Source: Caldilineaceae bacterium (lineage in GTDB: Bacteria > Chloroflexota > Anaerolineae > Caldilineales > Caldilineaceae). Taken from it: 64,000 nt of DNA. The position numbers and the translations under genes were made by a program. The notes under the pieces were generated by a model. That model saw only the letters and a list, made by a program, of their open reading frames with translations. It was not told the DNA's origin and searched no databases. Shown piece after piece: positions 8,609-17,877 of the stretch. Position 1 is the stretch's first letter, and every line of letters starts with the position of its first letter. The DNA lies in the NCBI GenBank assembly GCA_020846635.1, contig JADLDO010000028.1, forward strand, positions 558,001 through 622,000. Direction: 5' to 3'.

Positions 8609-10126
8609 TTTCGTTGGAGGTGTCGCGCGCTGGAAGATGATCGCGCGGTCGTCCCGGTAGATCTCTCGCCATGTGGGATTTGCCGTCGCCGCCTCCACCA
8701 AATGCGGTTGCTCGTCAATATGGATAAAGAGATAGTTCATGCCATATTGATCGGCAATCGTTGTCCATTTGTAGCGCCCATTGAGCATGTCAATATACTC
8801 ATCCCATTGCTCCGTGGGATAAAGCTCGAAGCGACTGTCGATAAAAACGGGCAGATCGGGACAAGCCGCTTCCATGTAGCTGGCAAAGGCAATGGCCTGG
8901 AAACCACGCGTGCCGGGGGTAAACGTTTCGCACAGGAAGGCCGTCGCTTCGACAGGTGTAGTCTTGGTCAGCAATGGGCGAGCTTTCATCAATTCTGGGA
9001 ATTGAGGACGCCACCAGGGGAGCATCATCACAGCAATGAGCAGCAGCAGTCCAAAGAGCGCCGCAATCGGGGCGGGCTTGCCTGGCGGCAGCCCCCAGGG
9101 TGCGCGCCACCACCCCCGAAGCAGCAGCGCCAATACCGGGATCTGCACCATGCCAAACCAGGCCGCGCTGCGCCGGCTAAAGAGCGTCATGGCGGCAAAG
9201 GCCAAGAGGGTCATGGTTTGAGCGCTGGTCAAGCGAGTTTGAGAATTGAGGCGGGCGACTATCAGCGTGAGGATCGCCAGCGTAAAGGCAATGCCATCGG
9301 CAGAGCGAATGGTGAGCGGCGCAAATTCCATGTTGTATTGTATCGTCGCCTTGCTCTGGAAGAAGCCTAACACATACTCCAGGATGCCCAACGGCCCTTG
9401 CGGATTGATGGCAAGCGCCGCGACTGCCAAGAGCCCCTGCGCGCAGAGTTCGAGCAATTCGCCTTGGCGCGCTTGCCACTGCCTCGCCCAGAGCGCATCC
9501 CACAGGTTTCCCACCACATAGAGCCCCAATGCCGCCAGCCCAAAGACAAAGACGCCGTGGGCATTGACCCACAAGGCAAAGAGAGGGGCCGCCCACCAGA
9601 GGGCGCGGCGGTTGCCATGACGGTGCGTTTCGATGAGAAAGATCAGGAGGCCAAAGGCCAGGAAGGAGAAAGATTGCGGACGTATGGCCCAGCTTTGGAT
9701 GCCGATGAGCACGCCAATCACCGTTGCCCAAACGCTCGTGCGCACGCCATAGTGGGGCGCGCAGGCACGCAAGATGAGTGTGTAGCCCGCGGCGACAAGC
9801 AGCGCATGGACAAAGATCACCAGGGGCGCTCCACCCCATGCCATCAGTTGCGCCAATATCACCTGCATGATCCATGCCTGGTTGATCCACGGCGCGCCCA
9901 CTTGGGTATACGTAAAGAGGTCAACCACGGGGATGGCGCGGTTTTGGAGGATCAATTGGCCTGTGCGTACATGCCACCAGAAATCGTTGGGTGCGATGCT
10001 GTTGAGGCAGAGACGTGTAAAGAGCCCCCATGGTACAAGCCACAGCCAAAGGTTGCGCATGGTCAACCAACGCCGCTGTTCATTACGGTCACTGTCACCA
10101 GGGTCACTTGCAGCGGGTTGGAGCAT
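8594..10126 (-). CDS. Polytopic membrane protein, probable GT-C-type glycosyltransferase
   Basis: About 510 residues with 9-11 hydrophobic spans followed by a soluble C-terminal part (residues about 390-510). The first loop after span 1 carries PNDFWWHVRTGQLIL and a WINQAWIMQVILAQ segment. An acidic or Asp residue in the first outer loop and a soluble tail are usual in GT-C sugar transferases that use polyprenyl-phosphate donors, but the exact family is not recognised. No Shine-Dalgarno precedes ATG 10126; the internal ATG at 10060 (MRNLWLW) is an alternative start. It is transcribed towards cpaF, and is monocistronic. Confidence 0.6.
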   Translation of the reverse strand: MLQPAASDPGDSDRNEQRRWLTMRNLWLWLVPWGLFTRLCLNSIAPNDFWWHVRTGQLILQNRAIPVVDLFTYTQVGAPWINQAWIMQVILAQLMAWGGAPLVIFVHALLVAAGYTLILRACAPHYGVRTSVWATVIGVLIGIQSWAIRPQSFSFLAFGLLIFLIETHRHGNRRALWWAAPLFALWVNAHGVFVFGLAALGLYVVGNLWDALWARQWQARQGELLELCAQGLLAVAALAINPQGPLGILEYVLGFFQSKATIQYNMEFAPLTIRSADGIAFTLAILTLIVARLNSQTRLTSAQTMTLLAFAAMTLFSRRSAAWFGMVQIPVLALLLRGWWRAPWGLPPGKPAPIAALFGLLLLIAVMMLPWWRPQFPELMKARPLLTKTTPVEATAFLCETFTPGTRGFQAIAFASYMEAACPDLPVFIDSRFELYPTEQWDEYIDMLNGRYKWTTIADQYGMNYLFIHIDEQPHLVEAATANPTWREIYRDDRAIIFQRATPPTKRAGL

Positions 10127-10168
10127 AAGAATAAAAGATTTCGTGGTTGCGCGCGTTACAGGAATACA

Positions 10169-10197
10169 CCCCCGGAAGTTTGAAGCTTTTGGGAGGG
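10169..10197. repeat. Degenerate copy of the CCCGGAAG/CTTCCGGG hairpin family
   Basis: CCCCGGAAG and CTTTTGGGAGGG form an imperfect stem with G-T wobbles around TTGAAG. It resembles better copies at 19265-19297, 33459-33491 and 38213-38258. Confidence 0.4.
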
Positions 10198-10302
10198 TTT
10201 AGGACAATGAGTTGCATTCTACCCGATCCTACCTGCCATGCGCGAACTCAGTCGATGTTTTCGAGCCGCCCACTGTGAGATGTACTCTCCCAAGCGGGGG
10301 CT

Positions 10303-10331
10303 TTGACAGGGTGACAGCGAAAGATTAAACT
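10303..10331 (+). promoter_or_regulatory. Sigma-70 type promoter of the M42 peptidase gene
   Basis: TTGACA (10303-10308) and TAAACT (10326-10331) are separated by 17 bases, close to consensus, about 70 bases before the ATG at 10400. Confidence 0.75.
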
Positions 10332-10399
10332 GATCCATCTGTCATGAAGAAAGAAGATTCGCAAGAGTATCCATCAATAGGCGAGGCAAAAAAGTAGCT

Positions 10400-11449
10400 A
10401 TGACCATTGAACTGCTCAAGGAACTGTGTGAAATGCCGGGTATTCCGGGGCGCGAGGAGCGGCTGCGCGCAATCGTCCGTCGCGAGTTGAGTGGGCTGGT
10501 GGATGAGATCCAGGTGGATGCGCTGGGCAATTTGATTGCTGTCAAGCGCAACCCCGGCGCGCCCAAACTGATGATTGCCGCGCACATGGATGAGATTGGC
10601 TTTGTCGTCTCCTATATAGATAAGGAGAAGGGCTGGCTGCGGCTGGTTCCCCTGGGCGGACATGACCCGCGCAATATGATCTCGCAGCGCGTGCTGGTTT
10701 CTACAGCCGGTGGCGATCTGCCCGGTATTCTCTTTCCCGGACTCAAACCACCCCATATTGCCAGCGAAGAAGACCGCAAAAAACAGCCGCAGGTGAGCGA
10801 TTTTTTTGTCGATTTGGGCTTGCCCGGCTCCGTCGTGCAAGAGAAGGTCAACATCGGCGATCCGGTGACATTGCTGCGTGAATTTGTGCAGATCGGTGAC
10901 TGCTACTCCTCGAAGGCGCTGGATGATCGCTTGGCGCTCTACATCATGATCGAAGCGATGCGCCGCACACAGCAGAGTGGCTTTGAGGTCTATGCCGTGG
11001 CAACGGTGCAAGAGGAGATTGGCCTGCGCGGGGCATTGACCAGCGGTTTTGGCGTCCACCCCGATGTCGGTATTGCTTTGGATGTCACGCTGGCTGTCGA
11101 TATTCCGGGTGTCCCTGAGCATGAGCAAGTGACTAAATTGGGCGGCGGCACAGCCATCAAAATTCTCGATAGCTCGGCGATTTCCCATCCCAAGCTCACG
11201 GCCTATTTGCGTACATTAGCCGGCGCGCAGGGGATCAAGTGGCAGCATGAGATTTTGCCGCGCGGGGGCACCGATGCCGGTGCGATGCAGCGGGTTCATG
11301 CGGGCGTTGCCGTGGGGACCCTTTCCACACCGACGCGCTATATTCATAGCTCGGTGGAGATGGTCCACAAGGATGATGTTGAGGCTGGAATTGCGTTATT
11401 GGCGGCGTTCGTGCGCGAAGGTCATGCGGCGGATCTGGCGCTAGAATAG
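10400..11449 (+). CDS. M42 family metallo-aminopeptidase
   Basis: A 349-residue cytosolic di-zinc aminopeptidase of the M42 family (FrvX/PepA/TET-like), expected to trim short peptides and to form dodecamers. Visible active-site motifs: AAHMDEIGF near residue 60 (metal His and Asp), DDRLALY near 175, EEIGLRGA near 210 (catalytic Glu and metal Glu), LDVTLAVD (metal Asp) and SSVEMVH near the end (metal His). The length fits. The promoter at 10303 serves it; the next gene starts 33 bases downstream. Confidence 0.9.
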   Translation: MTIELLKELCEMPGIPGREERLRAIVRRELSGLVDEIQVDALGNLIAVKRNPGAPKLMIAAHMDEIGFVVSYIDKEKGWLRLVPLGGHDPRNMISQRVLVSTAGGDLPGILFPGLKPPHIASEEDRKKQPQVSDFFVDLGLPGSVVQEKVNIGDPVTLLREFVQIGDCYSSKALDDRLALYIMIEAMRRTQQSGFEVYAVATVQEEIGLRGALTSGFGVHPDVGIALDVTLAVDIPGVPEHEQVTKLGGGTAIKILDSSAISHPKLTAYLRTLAGAQGIKWQHEILPRGGTDAGAMQRVHAGVAVGTLSTPTRYIHSSVEMVHKDDVEAGIALLAAFVREGHAADLALE

Positions 11450-11482
11450 GATGGGCGGCGCGCCAGCCGCTAGGGCGTGAGC

Positions 11483-13777
11483 ATGAGAGCTTTTCAATTG
11501 GGGCTGATCGTGGCTGTCGCACTCGGTGCGCTGCTTTGGTCTGCCCTGTGGGTGATGGCGCAACCGGCCCCACCCGATGCGACCCCCGCAGTGGACAGCG
11601 CGACAACCGTTGAAGCCAGCGCCGTTGACGTGGTTGGGCTGCAAATTACCGCGACCGTGGGTACGGAGCCTAACACCTGCGCCACCACCAACACGGTGCA
11701 AGTGCGAAGCGGGACCACGGTCTATTACTGTTTTACGCTGCACCATACTGGCGTTACTAGTGATGATCCGCTGACCCAACACCATTTGCAGACCTCGCGC
11801 GGGGTAAACCAAAACTTAACAGAGTCGTTGACCTTGGCTCCAGGTGAAGTCACAGACAAATTCGATAATGACAAACTTATTGTCTTTACAGAGACTATCG
11901 CTGTTGATATATCGAACTTCGTGACGTGGACAGCGCGCCCGGCGGATTCAGACCCGGTCGTCACCGCCAGCAGCCGCGTGACGGTTGATATTGTGGGGCC
12001 GGCGTTGAGCGTGCTCAAGACCGTGGGGCAAGACCGCGACTCCTGCGGCGCTTCGAGTTCCATACGCATCCCCTCTGGACAGACCGCATTCTTTTGTATC
12101 ACGGTGCAAAACCAGGGCGATGTCACCTTTACCAACCACAGCTTGGTGGATACGCCAATGGGGATCAATTCCACCTTCAATTACACGTTGGCGCCGGGCG
12201 CGTCGTTGTCCATTCTGCCCACCAACCTGGCTACGCTTGGCATTGGTGGCAGATTAGACCAGTCCAATGTTACCGGGAATTTCGCCAATACAGCCTCCTA
12301 TACGGCGCGCGCCAGTGTCGGCAGCGAGCTAACCGCTTCGGGCGTTTCAACCGCCACGGTGGGCGTGGGCAACACAACCGTACGCTTTACTAAGACACTC
12401 AGCACCGATGCCGAAGCTTGTAACGGGAGTCGCACTATTACCGTTTCGCCGGGGACGCGAGTCTATTACTGTGCCCTTATCGAAAATACGGGGGCAGTCA
12501 CGCTGACCCAGCACCAGCTTACGGAGTCGTGGCTCAGTCTTGATGTGAAGTTTGACTATCCGCTGCGCCCTGGCGAAGTGCTGCGTGTTACCAACGATTT
12601 CTTGGCGCGCCACAACCAGCCCATCGTCTTTGGGCCTTTTGAAGTCCACCCTCGGTTTGGCAATAACATCGTCAACAGCCAAATGCGCTACCTGGGGAGT
12701 TCGCCAGAGGGCTTTGAAGTTTCGGCGGGCGATACCACCACCGCGAGCTATCCACCCGCCCCGACCCACACCCCGACCTCGCGACCCGACAATACTTCGA
12801 CCTTTACGCCCGTTGCTACCAACACATCCACCAACACGCCGGTTCCACTGACGCCGACCTTTACACCCACGCCGACTGATACGCCAGTGACGCCGAGCCC
12901 TACGCCCACACGCTCTTACGCCATTTCTTTGCTACAGACGCCGACACCGCGCGCACAGGCAGCGAATTTTCCACAGGGATCGCCGCAGCAGGATGCCGCG
13001 CTCACAGCAACCGCGGTATCTCTCCAGCAGCCATCGCAATTTCCAGAAGGGCAGCAACCCCCTGTACAGGAGCCCGCGTTGGCGACAGCGACCCAAATTG
13101 CGGTTGATGCCACTGCAGCGGTTGCCACGGCGACCGCGTCGCAACTGGCAATTGACAGTGTTGCGGCGACTGCAATTGCCCAAAGCCAAGCCCCTCTGCC
13201 CGGTTCATCGCCGTTCGATTCACCTGTGGCGACCCCTACGATTGGCCCGGATTTCCCGCAGGAAGGCGACCAATCCGGCTTGCCCGTTGCGCCTGTTCCT
13301 GAGACAACCGGGAGCGTGCCGGTCGAGAGCGCAAACGCGACACCTATACCCGGTGATGGAACCGTGACGGTCATGCCGCCCATTGTCACCGTGGTTGTTG
13401 CCACAGAGACGCCCGTGGTGGCGCTGCTGGTGGTGACAAATACACCTGACCCCGCGGCGGCACTTCTGCCCGGCGGTCAACGGCCCATCGTCTATCCCAC
13501 ACCTACCCCCACGGCTGATTATGTGATGGCCGCGGCACGCACCTTTGATGTGGCGGTGACGACGCTGGGTTGGCTTTGGTTTTTGGTGGGTTCGTTGGTC
13601 TTTTTTGTCACAGCGGGGGTTGTGGCCGGGTTGTTCTTCCGCCAATCTGAAGCCAATCGTTATGAGTTGCCGGAGCCGGATTATTGGCTAGAGGAGGAGC
13701 CGCAGGCAGATCGCCCGCGCAGATCGCCCGCTTCAGGGCAAAGCGCAGATGACGATTGGCCCGCGGATTTGCCATGA
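11483..13777 (+). CDS. Secreted cell-surface protein with DUF11-like repeats and C-terminal anchor
   Basis: About 764 residues. An N-terminal signal (FQLGLIVAVALGALLWSALWVMA) is followed by three similar units of about 130 residues, each with a T-x-T-C...GTxVYYC or GQTAFFC pattern and a later T-L-A-P-G turn, resembling DUF11/conserved-repeat or Ig-like adhesin domains; each unit holds a Cys pair likely to form a disulfide. A long Pro-Thr, Ala-Thr and Gln-rich stretch (about 425-680) then leads to a single membrane span (WLWFLVGSLVFFVTAGVVAGLFF) and a short acidic tail. ATG 11483 follows AGGG by seven bases; GTG 11477 is an alternative. It overlaps the next gene by four bases. Confidence 0.75.
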   Translation: MRAFQLGLIVAVALGALLWSALWVMAQPAPPDATPAVDSATTVEASAVDVVGLQITATVGTEPNTCATTNTVQVRSGTTVYYCFTLHHTGVTSDDPLTQHHLQTSRGVNQNLTESLTLAPGEVTDKFDNDKLIVFTETIAVDISNFVTWTARPADSDPVVTASSRVTVDIVGPALSVLKTVGQDRDSCGASSSIRIPSGQTAFFCITVQNQGDVTFTNHSLVDTPMGINSTFNYTLAPGASLSILPTNLATLGIGGRLDQSNVTGNFANTASYTARASVGSELTASGVSTATVGVGNTTVRFTKTLSTDAEACNGSRTITVSPGTRVYYCALIENTGAVTLTQHQLTESWLSLDVKFDYPLRPGEVLRVTNDFLARHNQPIVFGPFEVHPRFGNNIVNSQMRYLGSSPEGFEVSAGDTTTASYPPAPTHTPTSRPDNTSTFTPVATNTSTNTPVPLTPTFTPTPTDTPVTPSPTPTRSYAISLLQTPTPRAQAANFPQGSPQQDAALTATAVSLQQPSQFPEGQQPPVQEPALATATQIAVDATAAVATATASQLAIDSVAATAIAQSQAPLPGSSPFDSPVATPTIGPDFPQEGDQSGLPVAPVPETTGSVPVESANATPIPGDGTVTVMPPIVTVVVATETPVVALLVVTNTPDPAAALLPGGQRPIVYPTPTPTADYVMAAARTFDVAVTTLGWLWFLVGSLVFFVTAGVVAGLFFRQSEANRYELPEPDYWLEEEPQADRPRRSPASGQSADDDWPADLP

Positions 13778-15381
13778 AGTCGTTGGGATTGATTGTGCTG
13801 ACCTGGGTGGCGTTTGCGTGGCGGCTGCATGGGTTGACGTGGCAGAGTTTGTGGCGTGATGAAGTGGACGCAATCTATTTCGCCACACGCCACCTGCCGG
13901 AGACGCTGGCGATGTTTGTGCAGCCTGGGCAAAATGGCGCGCTCTATTTTGTCGCTTTGCGCCCCTGGTTCGACCTGGTAGGGACAAGCGAATTTGCCCT
14001 GCGCTACCCTTCGGCGATGGCAGGGGTGCTGGGTGTGCTGCTGACCTGGCAAGTGGCGCGCCGTCTGCTGCCATTGGCTCCAATGGGTGACGCCAATGCG
14101 CCGGGCCGCGCGGCCACTTCTTTTGGGGGGGCTTCACCGCTGGCGTGGCTGGCCGCGGTTCTGATGGCGCTCAATCCCTACCAGCTTTGGTATGGGCAGG
14201 AAGGCAAGATGTACACGGTCATCACGGCGCTGGTCTTGCTGGCGACATGGTGGTGGCTGGAGGGAATTCGCCAGGGTGGGTGGCGACCGTGGCTGGCCTA
14301 TTTGCTTACGGTGAGCGTCGCCATGTATACCCATTTGCTGCTGATTTTGCTCTTTCCAGTCCATTTTGTTTGGTTTTGGCTGGCGTGGCCCCAAAGCCGC
14401 TGGCATTGGCGGGGCTATGCGCTGGCACTCGCAGGATTGACCTTGCCCTATCTGCCGATGGTCTGGTGGCAGTGGGCACTGCTGACTGCCAATGTCAAAC
14501 GCACAGGCTTCAGCTTCACGCCGCCGCTGGAGATGGCGCGCACGATTCTCTATAATCACAGCCGCGGTTTTATGCCCCCAGAGGATCTGATCTGGTTGAT
14601 CCCGATCTTCTTTCTGGGCGCAGCGGGTGTGGTGCTGGGCGCGGGGGAAATTGCTGGGCGCGGGGTTCTCTCCCTCTCCCCCTGGCGGCGTTGGGCGATG
14701 CTGATGAGTTGGGCGCTGGTTCCGGTGGTGGGAATTTATGCATTGAGCCTGCGCCAGCCGATTTTCACGGATCGCTATGTGATCTGGATTGCCCCGGCAT
14801 TGATGATGCTGGTGGCGTTAGGATTGGTGGTGGTGCGGCGCTATGCGTGGATCTTTGGGCGCGTTCTGTCTGTGGGATTGCTGGTCTATGTCCTGGGCTT
14901 TTGGGTCTATGCGGGCTGGCAGCAAAAGACGGAAACTACAAAATATGACCTGCGCGCGGGGGTGGGCTATGTGGCAGAACATCGCACGCCTGACTCTCTG
15001 TTGATCCTGCAAATCCCCCACATGGAATGGGCCTATCGCTATTACACCAGTGACTTTGGCCCGCGTCCTTTTGCCGGAAGCGATGCGCGTTTGGGAGCAT
15101 GGACAGGGGGGTTGTGGACAAATCAGGGTTGGCCCGATGATGCGGCGCGGCTCGATGTCGCGCAACAGATGGCGATGCAGACAGCGGGCTATGCTGATGT
15201 GTGGGTGCTGCGCAGCGAAGTGGAGATGTGGGACCAACGTCATTTGATGGACGAATGGTTGGACGAGCAGGGCGAGTTGCTCGACCAGGCAGATTTTCAT
15301 GGTGTACAGGTGCGCCACTACCGGCTGCACCGCGAGATGACGGCTGCCCGCTCACCGTCTGTCGCCTATTCGATGCGATAA
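13774..15381 (+). CDS. GT39-type membrane glycosyltransferase
   Basis: About 535 residues with roughly 11 spans. After the first span comes LWRDEVDAIYF, with the acidic pair in the first outer loop expected of GT39/PMT/ArnT enzymes, and an LRYPSAMAGVLGV motif typical of the family; the soluble tail starts near residue 390. Such enzymes move a sugar from a polyprenyl-phosphate carrier to a protein or glycan outside the membrane. ATG 13774 overlaps the previous stop (ATGA), implying translational coupling with the surface protein, which could be its substrate (inference). The downstream patatin gene starts in the TAATG at the stop. Confidence 0.8.
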   Translation: MKSLGLIVLTWVAFAWRLHGLTWQSLWRDEVDAIYFATRHLPETLAMFVQPGQNGALYFVALRPWFDLVGTSEFALRYPSAMAGVLGVLLTWQVARRLLPLAPMGDANAPGRAATSFGGASPLAWLAAVLMALNPYQLWYGQEGKMYTVITALVLLATWWWLEGIRQGGWRPWLAYLLTVSVAMYTHLLLILLFPVHFVWFWLAWPQSRWHWRGYALALAGLTLPYLPMVWWQWALLTANVKRTGFSFTPPLEMARTILYNHSRGFMPPEDLIWLIPIFFLGAAGVVLGAGEIAGRGVLSLSPWRRWAMLMSWALVPVVGIYALSLRQPIFTDRYVIWIAPALMMLVALGLVVVRRYAWIFGRVLSVGLLVYVLGFWVYAGWQQKTETTKYDLRAGVGYVAEHRTPDSLLILQIPHMEWAYRYYTSDFGPRPFAGSDARLGAWTGGLWTNQGWPDDAARLDVAQQMAMQTAGYADVWVLRSEVEMWDQRHLMDEWLDEQGELLDQADFHGVQVRHYRLHREMTAARSPSVAYSMR

Positions 15382-16328
15382 TGGGCGTGATTGAACGAAA
15401 GAACGCGATGACAGCAGAGAAACCTGTAGTAGAGAAACCTGTGGAAAGAAGTGCATACCCCTTTCCGCGCGCAGTTTGGGATCAGCCACCCGCACCGCGC
15501 CATGTGGGATTGGCATTGGGGGGCGGCGCGGCGCGCGGGCTGGCCCACATTGGGGTATTGGAAGTGTTGGAGGAGGCAGAGATTCCGATCCACAGGATCG
15601 CCGGGTGCAGCGCAGGCTCAGTCGTGGGCGCGCTCTTTGCCGCGGGCATCTCGGCCAAGCAGATGCATGAGTTGGCGCTCGATTTGCGTTGGAATACACT
15701 TAGCACGTTGAGCCTGCTGCCGCGCCGTCTCTCCTTGAATGTATCGCTCAAGGGGTTCCCATTGGGTCTGCTGGATTTGGACAAGTTGATTACGTGGTTG
15801 GAGGGTCTGCTGACTGATACGCCAGAGTTTGCCGACCTGCGGCTGCCTTTTGCGGCCATCGCCACGGATATTGTGACCAGTGAATTGGTCATCATGAACG
15901 ATGGCGCGGTAGGGCCTGCGGTGCGCGCCAGTTGCAGCGTACCGGGCGTTTTTACACCCTATCGCCGCGGCGAACGGCTGTTGGTGGATGGTGGCGTGGT
16001 CGCCAATTTGCCCGTCCAGGTGGTGCGCCAAATGGGTGCTGAGTATGTCATTGCGGTGAATGTGCTGCCTCTGCCCGGCGAGCATCGCAAGGAACCCGAA
16101 AACATTGTCGATCTGACCTTGACATCGCTCTATGCGCTGATCCGGGCCAACCAGGGCTATGGTGAGCGGGCCGAATGTATGATTGCGCCCGACATTGCCC
16201 ATTTCAGCCTGATCGACCTCTCCGCGGCGGAGGGGTTGATCGCAGCCGGGCGCGCCGCGGCAGAAGCCCAACTGCCTACCATCCAGCATGATCTGGGGCT
16301 ACAGACTCACCAGGCAGAACATGCTTAG
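15381..16328 (+). CDS. Patatin-like phospholipase (RssA/NTE type)
   Basis: About 315 residues of the bacterial patatin family. The oxyanion loop GGGAARG is near residue 46, the nucleophile elbow GCSAGS near 74 (Ser about 76), and the second catalytic residue in VDGGVVANLP near 202. No signal peptide is apparent, so a cytoplasmic or membrane-peripheral acyl hydrolase is likely. The ATG at 15381 shares its A with the stop of the upstream GT39 gene (TAATG), which argues for coupling and against longer in-frame starts that would overlap that gene. Confidence 0.88.
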   Translation: MGVIERKNAMTAEKPVVEKPVERSAYPFPRAVWDQPPAPRHVGLALGGGAARGLAHIGVLEVLEEAEIPIHRIAGCSAGSVVGALFAAGISAKQMHELALDLRWNTLSTLSLLPRRLSLNVSLKGFPLGLLDLDKLITWLEGLLTDTPEFADLRLPFAAIATDIVTSELVIMNDGAVGPAVRASCSVPGVFTPYRRGERLLVDGGVVANLPVQVVRQMGAEYVIAVNVLPLPGEHRKEPENIVDLTLTSLYALIRANQGYGERAECMIAPDIAHFSLIDLSAAEGLIAAGRAAAEAQLPTIQHDLGLQTHQAEHA

Positions 16329-16425
16329 GCATACGTGTGGACGTACAAACAGATGTCTTGGCACAATTGATCATTTTTAGTTTTCTATTTCTAACAACCT
16401 TTCTCAATAAGAGCCTGAAACAAAG

Positions 16426-17730
16426 ATGGACACCAACACGAAGTCAACGAAGGAAGAGGGCCAAGCAGCCTCACAAGAGGCCACAGCCGCCAATGGTTAC
16501 ACCGCTGGTCATGCCACTGATCAGACCTATAGAAGTGACGGTAGGCCCCACAACGATGCCTTTACCGTCGACGAGCGCAATGCCATGCGCGCTTTTGTGG
16601 CGCGGGGCGAGGTGCGCTTGTCAACGATGCATCGCGTGGCGGTCGGTTTTTTGAGCGGGGCGGGGCTGCTTTTTCTCTTTCCTGTTTTTCTGAAAGATGG
16701 TGTATTGACACTGATCAGCGCACTCCTGAGCTATACGCCGACGCTGCCTGCTCATCTGGAATTGCTGGACACCGTGGGCGTGGTCGTCCTTTATCTTTGC
16801 CTGCTCTATCCCTTTTTGCTGTCGTTGGGCTTGCCGGCTGTGGCGCTGCTGCTCCTTTTGGAAGATATTGTGCGTTTCTACTTCGTTGGGCATCCCCCTT
16901 CTTTTTCCGAGGAATTTTTCAATCCGCGTTTTGCGTTGACAGGAGTTGCTTTCTCCCCAGATGAATCGGAAAAGGTGAAAGCACGCGTTTTGCGCTATGA
17001 ATATGGGACGGACCTGATCGGCTTTGTCATCTCGCGCGCTGATGCTCACTCACGTTATTACAGTAATATCATTGACAAGCCCCGGCGGCTGATCGTCCCG
17101 ACCACGCGCAAACTGCCGCGCCTGGTTAAGGCAGGTGTTATCAAGCTTGGCGCGGATCAAGCGGTGGAGGAATTGAAGGACGACGATAAGGTACATGTGC
17201 AAGGCACCTACAGCAATGGCAATGGTGAAGAAGCCTTGCTGCATGAGCCGTACGTCGAACGGACGGTTGAGGAGGTGGATCGCTTTAACGCGGCGTTGGG
17301 GCTGGCGGGTTTTATCGATCGCCCGCTCTATCAGGAGGTTGCCAAGACAGAAGTCTCGCTGGTGCGCCACGGTTTGAAGCTGCGCCGCTTGGTACTGCGC
17401 TATTTTCAGGCGCTCTTGATCTTGATCTGGACGAGTTTTACTACCTTCCTGATGGTGCCTTTTCTGAACGATCCGGCAGGCCGCTTCCCCATGCCCATTG
17501 TCTTTGCAGCCACCTACCTGCTCTGGTCACTGTTGGCTCCAACGATTGTGCAACTGCCCATTGTATGGTTGGTGAGTCACCCGCACGATGAAGTGCGCCG
17601 CAACGCAGTCAAGAAATTCCAGCAGTTGGACGCGCTGCAAACCTTTGGCAAGCAAACGCAGCAGCTCTGCTATGTGGCAATTGCCGTGTCATTGGTGGCC
17701 CTGGTCTTACAAGTCATGCTCTGGATATAG
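16426..17730 (+). CDS. Orphan multi-span membrane protein
   Basis: A 434-residue protein that I do not recognise. A polar N-terminus (about 65 residues, Thr/Ala/Glu-rich) is followed by three hydrophobic spans (about 68-150, including VVVLYLCLLYPFLLSLGLPA), a soluble middle of about 180 residues with charged sequence such as EELKDDDKVHVQG, and three C-terminal spans (about 320-434). No catalytic motif is evident. The upstream 97 bases are AT-rich. It precedes the cysteine-rich peptide region but a separate promoter starts there, so any link is speculative. Confidence 0.7.
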   Translation: MDTNTKSTKEEGQAASQEATAANGYTAGHATDQTYRSDGRPHNDAFTVDERNAMRAFVARGEVRLSTMHRVAVGFLSGAGLLFLFPVFLKDGVLTLISALLSYTPTLPAHLELLDTVGVVVLYLCLLYPFLLSLGLPAVALLLLLEDIVRFYFVGHPPSFSEEFFNPRFALTGVAFSPDESEKVKARVLRYEYGTDLIGFVISRADAHSRYYSNIIDKPRRLIVPTTRKLPRLVKAGVIKLGADQAVEELKDDDKVHVQGTYSNGNGEEALLHEPYVERTVEEVDRFNAALGLAGFIDRPLYQEVAKTEVSLVRHGLKLRRLVLRYFQALLILIWTSFTTFLMVPFLNDPAGRFPMPIVFAATYLLWSLLAPTIVQLPIVWLVSHPHDEVRRNAVKKFQQLDALQTFGKQTQQLCYVAIAVSLVALVLQVMLWI

Positions 17731-17769
17731 AGCAGACAGTTCATAAACCGCGAGATAGCCGCAAACGAT

Positions 17770-17798
17770 TTGACAAAGGCTGTCGCCTCTCCTATACT
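17770..17798 (+). promoter_or_regulatory. Near-consensus sigma-70 promoter of the Cys-rich peptide
   Basis: TTGACA (17770-17775), 17-base spacer, TATACT (17793-17798). It is the best promoter match I found in the window and points at the small peptide starting at 17878. Confidence 0.8.
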
Positions 17799-17838
17799 CC
17801 ACACTTGCCGTGTCCTGGCGTGCGCGCGGCAAGTGTGG
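17799..17838. promoter_or_regulatory. Perfect 12-bp inverted repeat at the transcription start
   Basis: CCACACTTGCCG (17799-17810) and CGGCAAGTGTGG (17827-17838) immediately follow the -10 box; three more pairs (two wobbles) can extend the stem inward. It lies where the transcript should begin and has no T run, so it is better read as a 5' RNA hairpin or an operator than as a terminator of the upstream gene. Confidence 0.65.
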
Positions 17839-17877
17839 TGAGCTTGCGCCTGAAATCGCAGCACGAGAGGAGTACCC

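Noticed and set aside
8528-9370. 280-codon plus-strand open frame
   Set aside because: Antisense to the polytopic membrane gene at 8594-10126; low-complexity Arg/Gln/Gly-rich translation and no family motif.
12740-13530. Pro-Thr and Ala-Thr-rich repeats as a possible separate repeat element
   Set aside because: They are in-frame low-complexity linker of the surface protein, not a DNA repeat.
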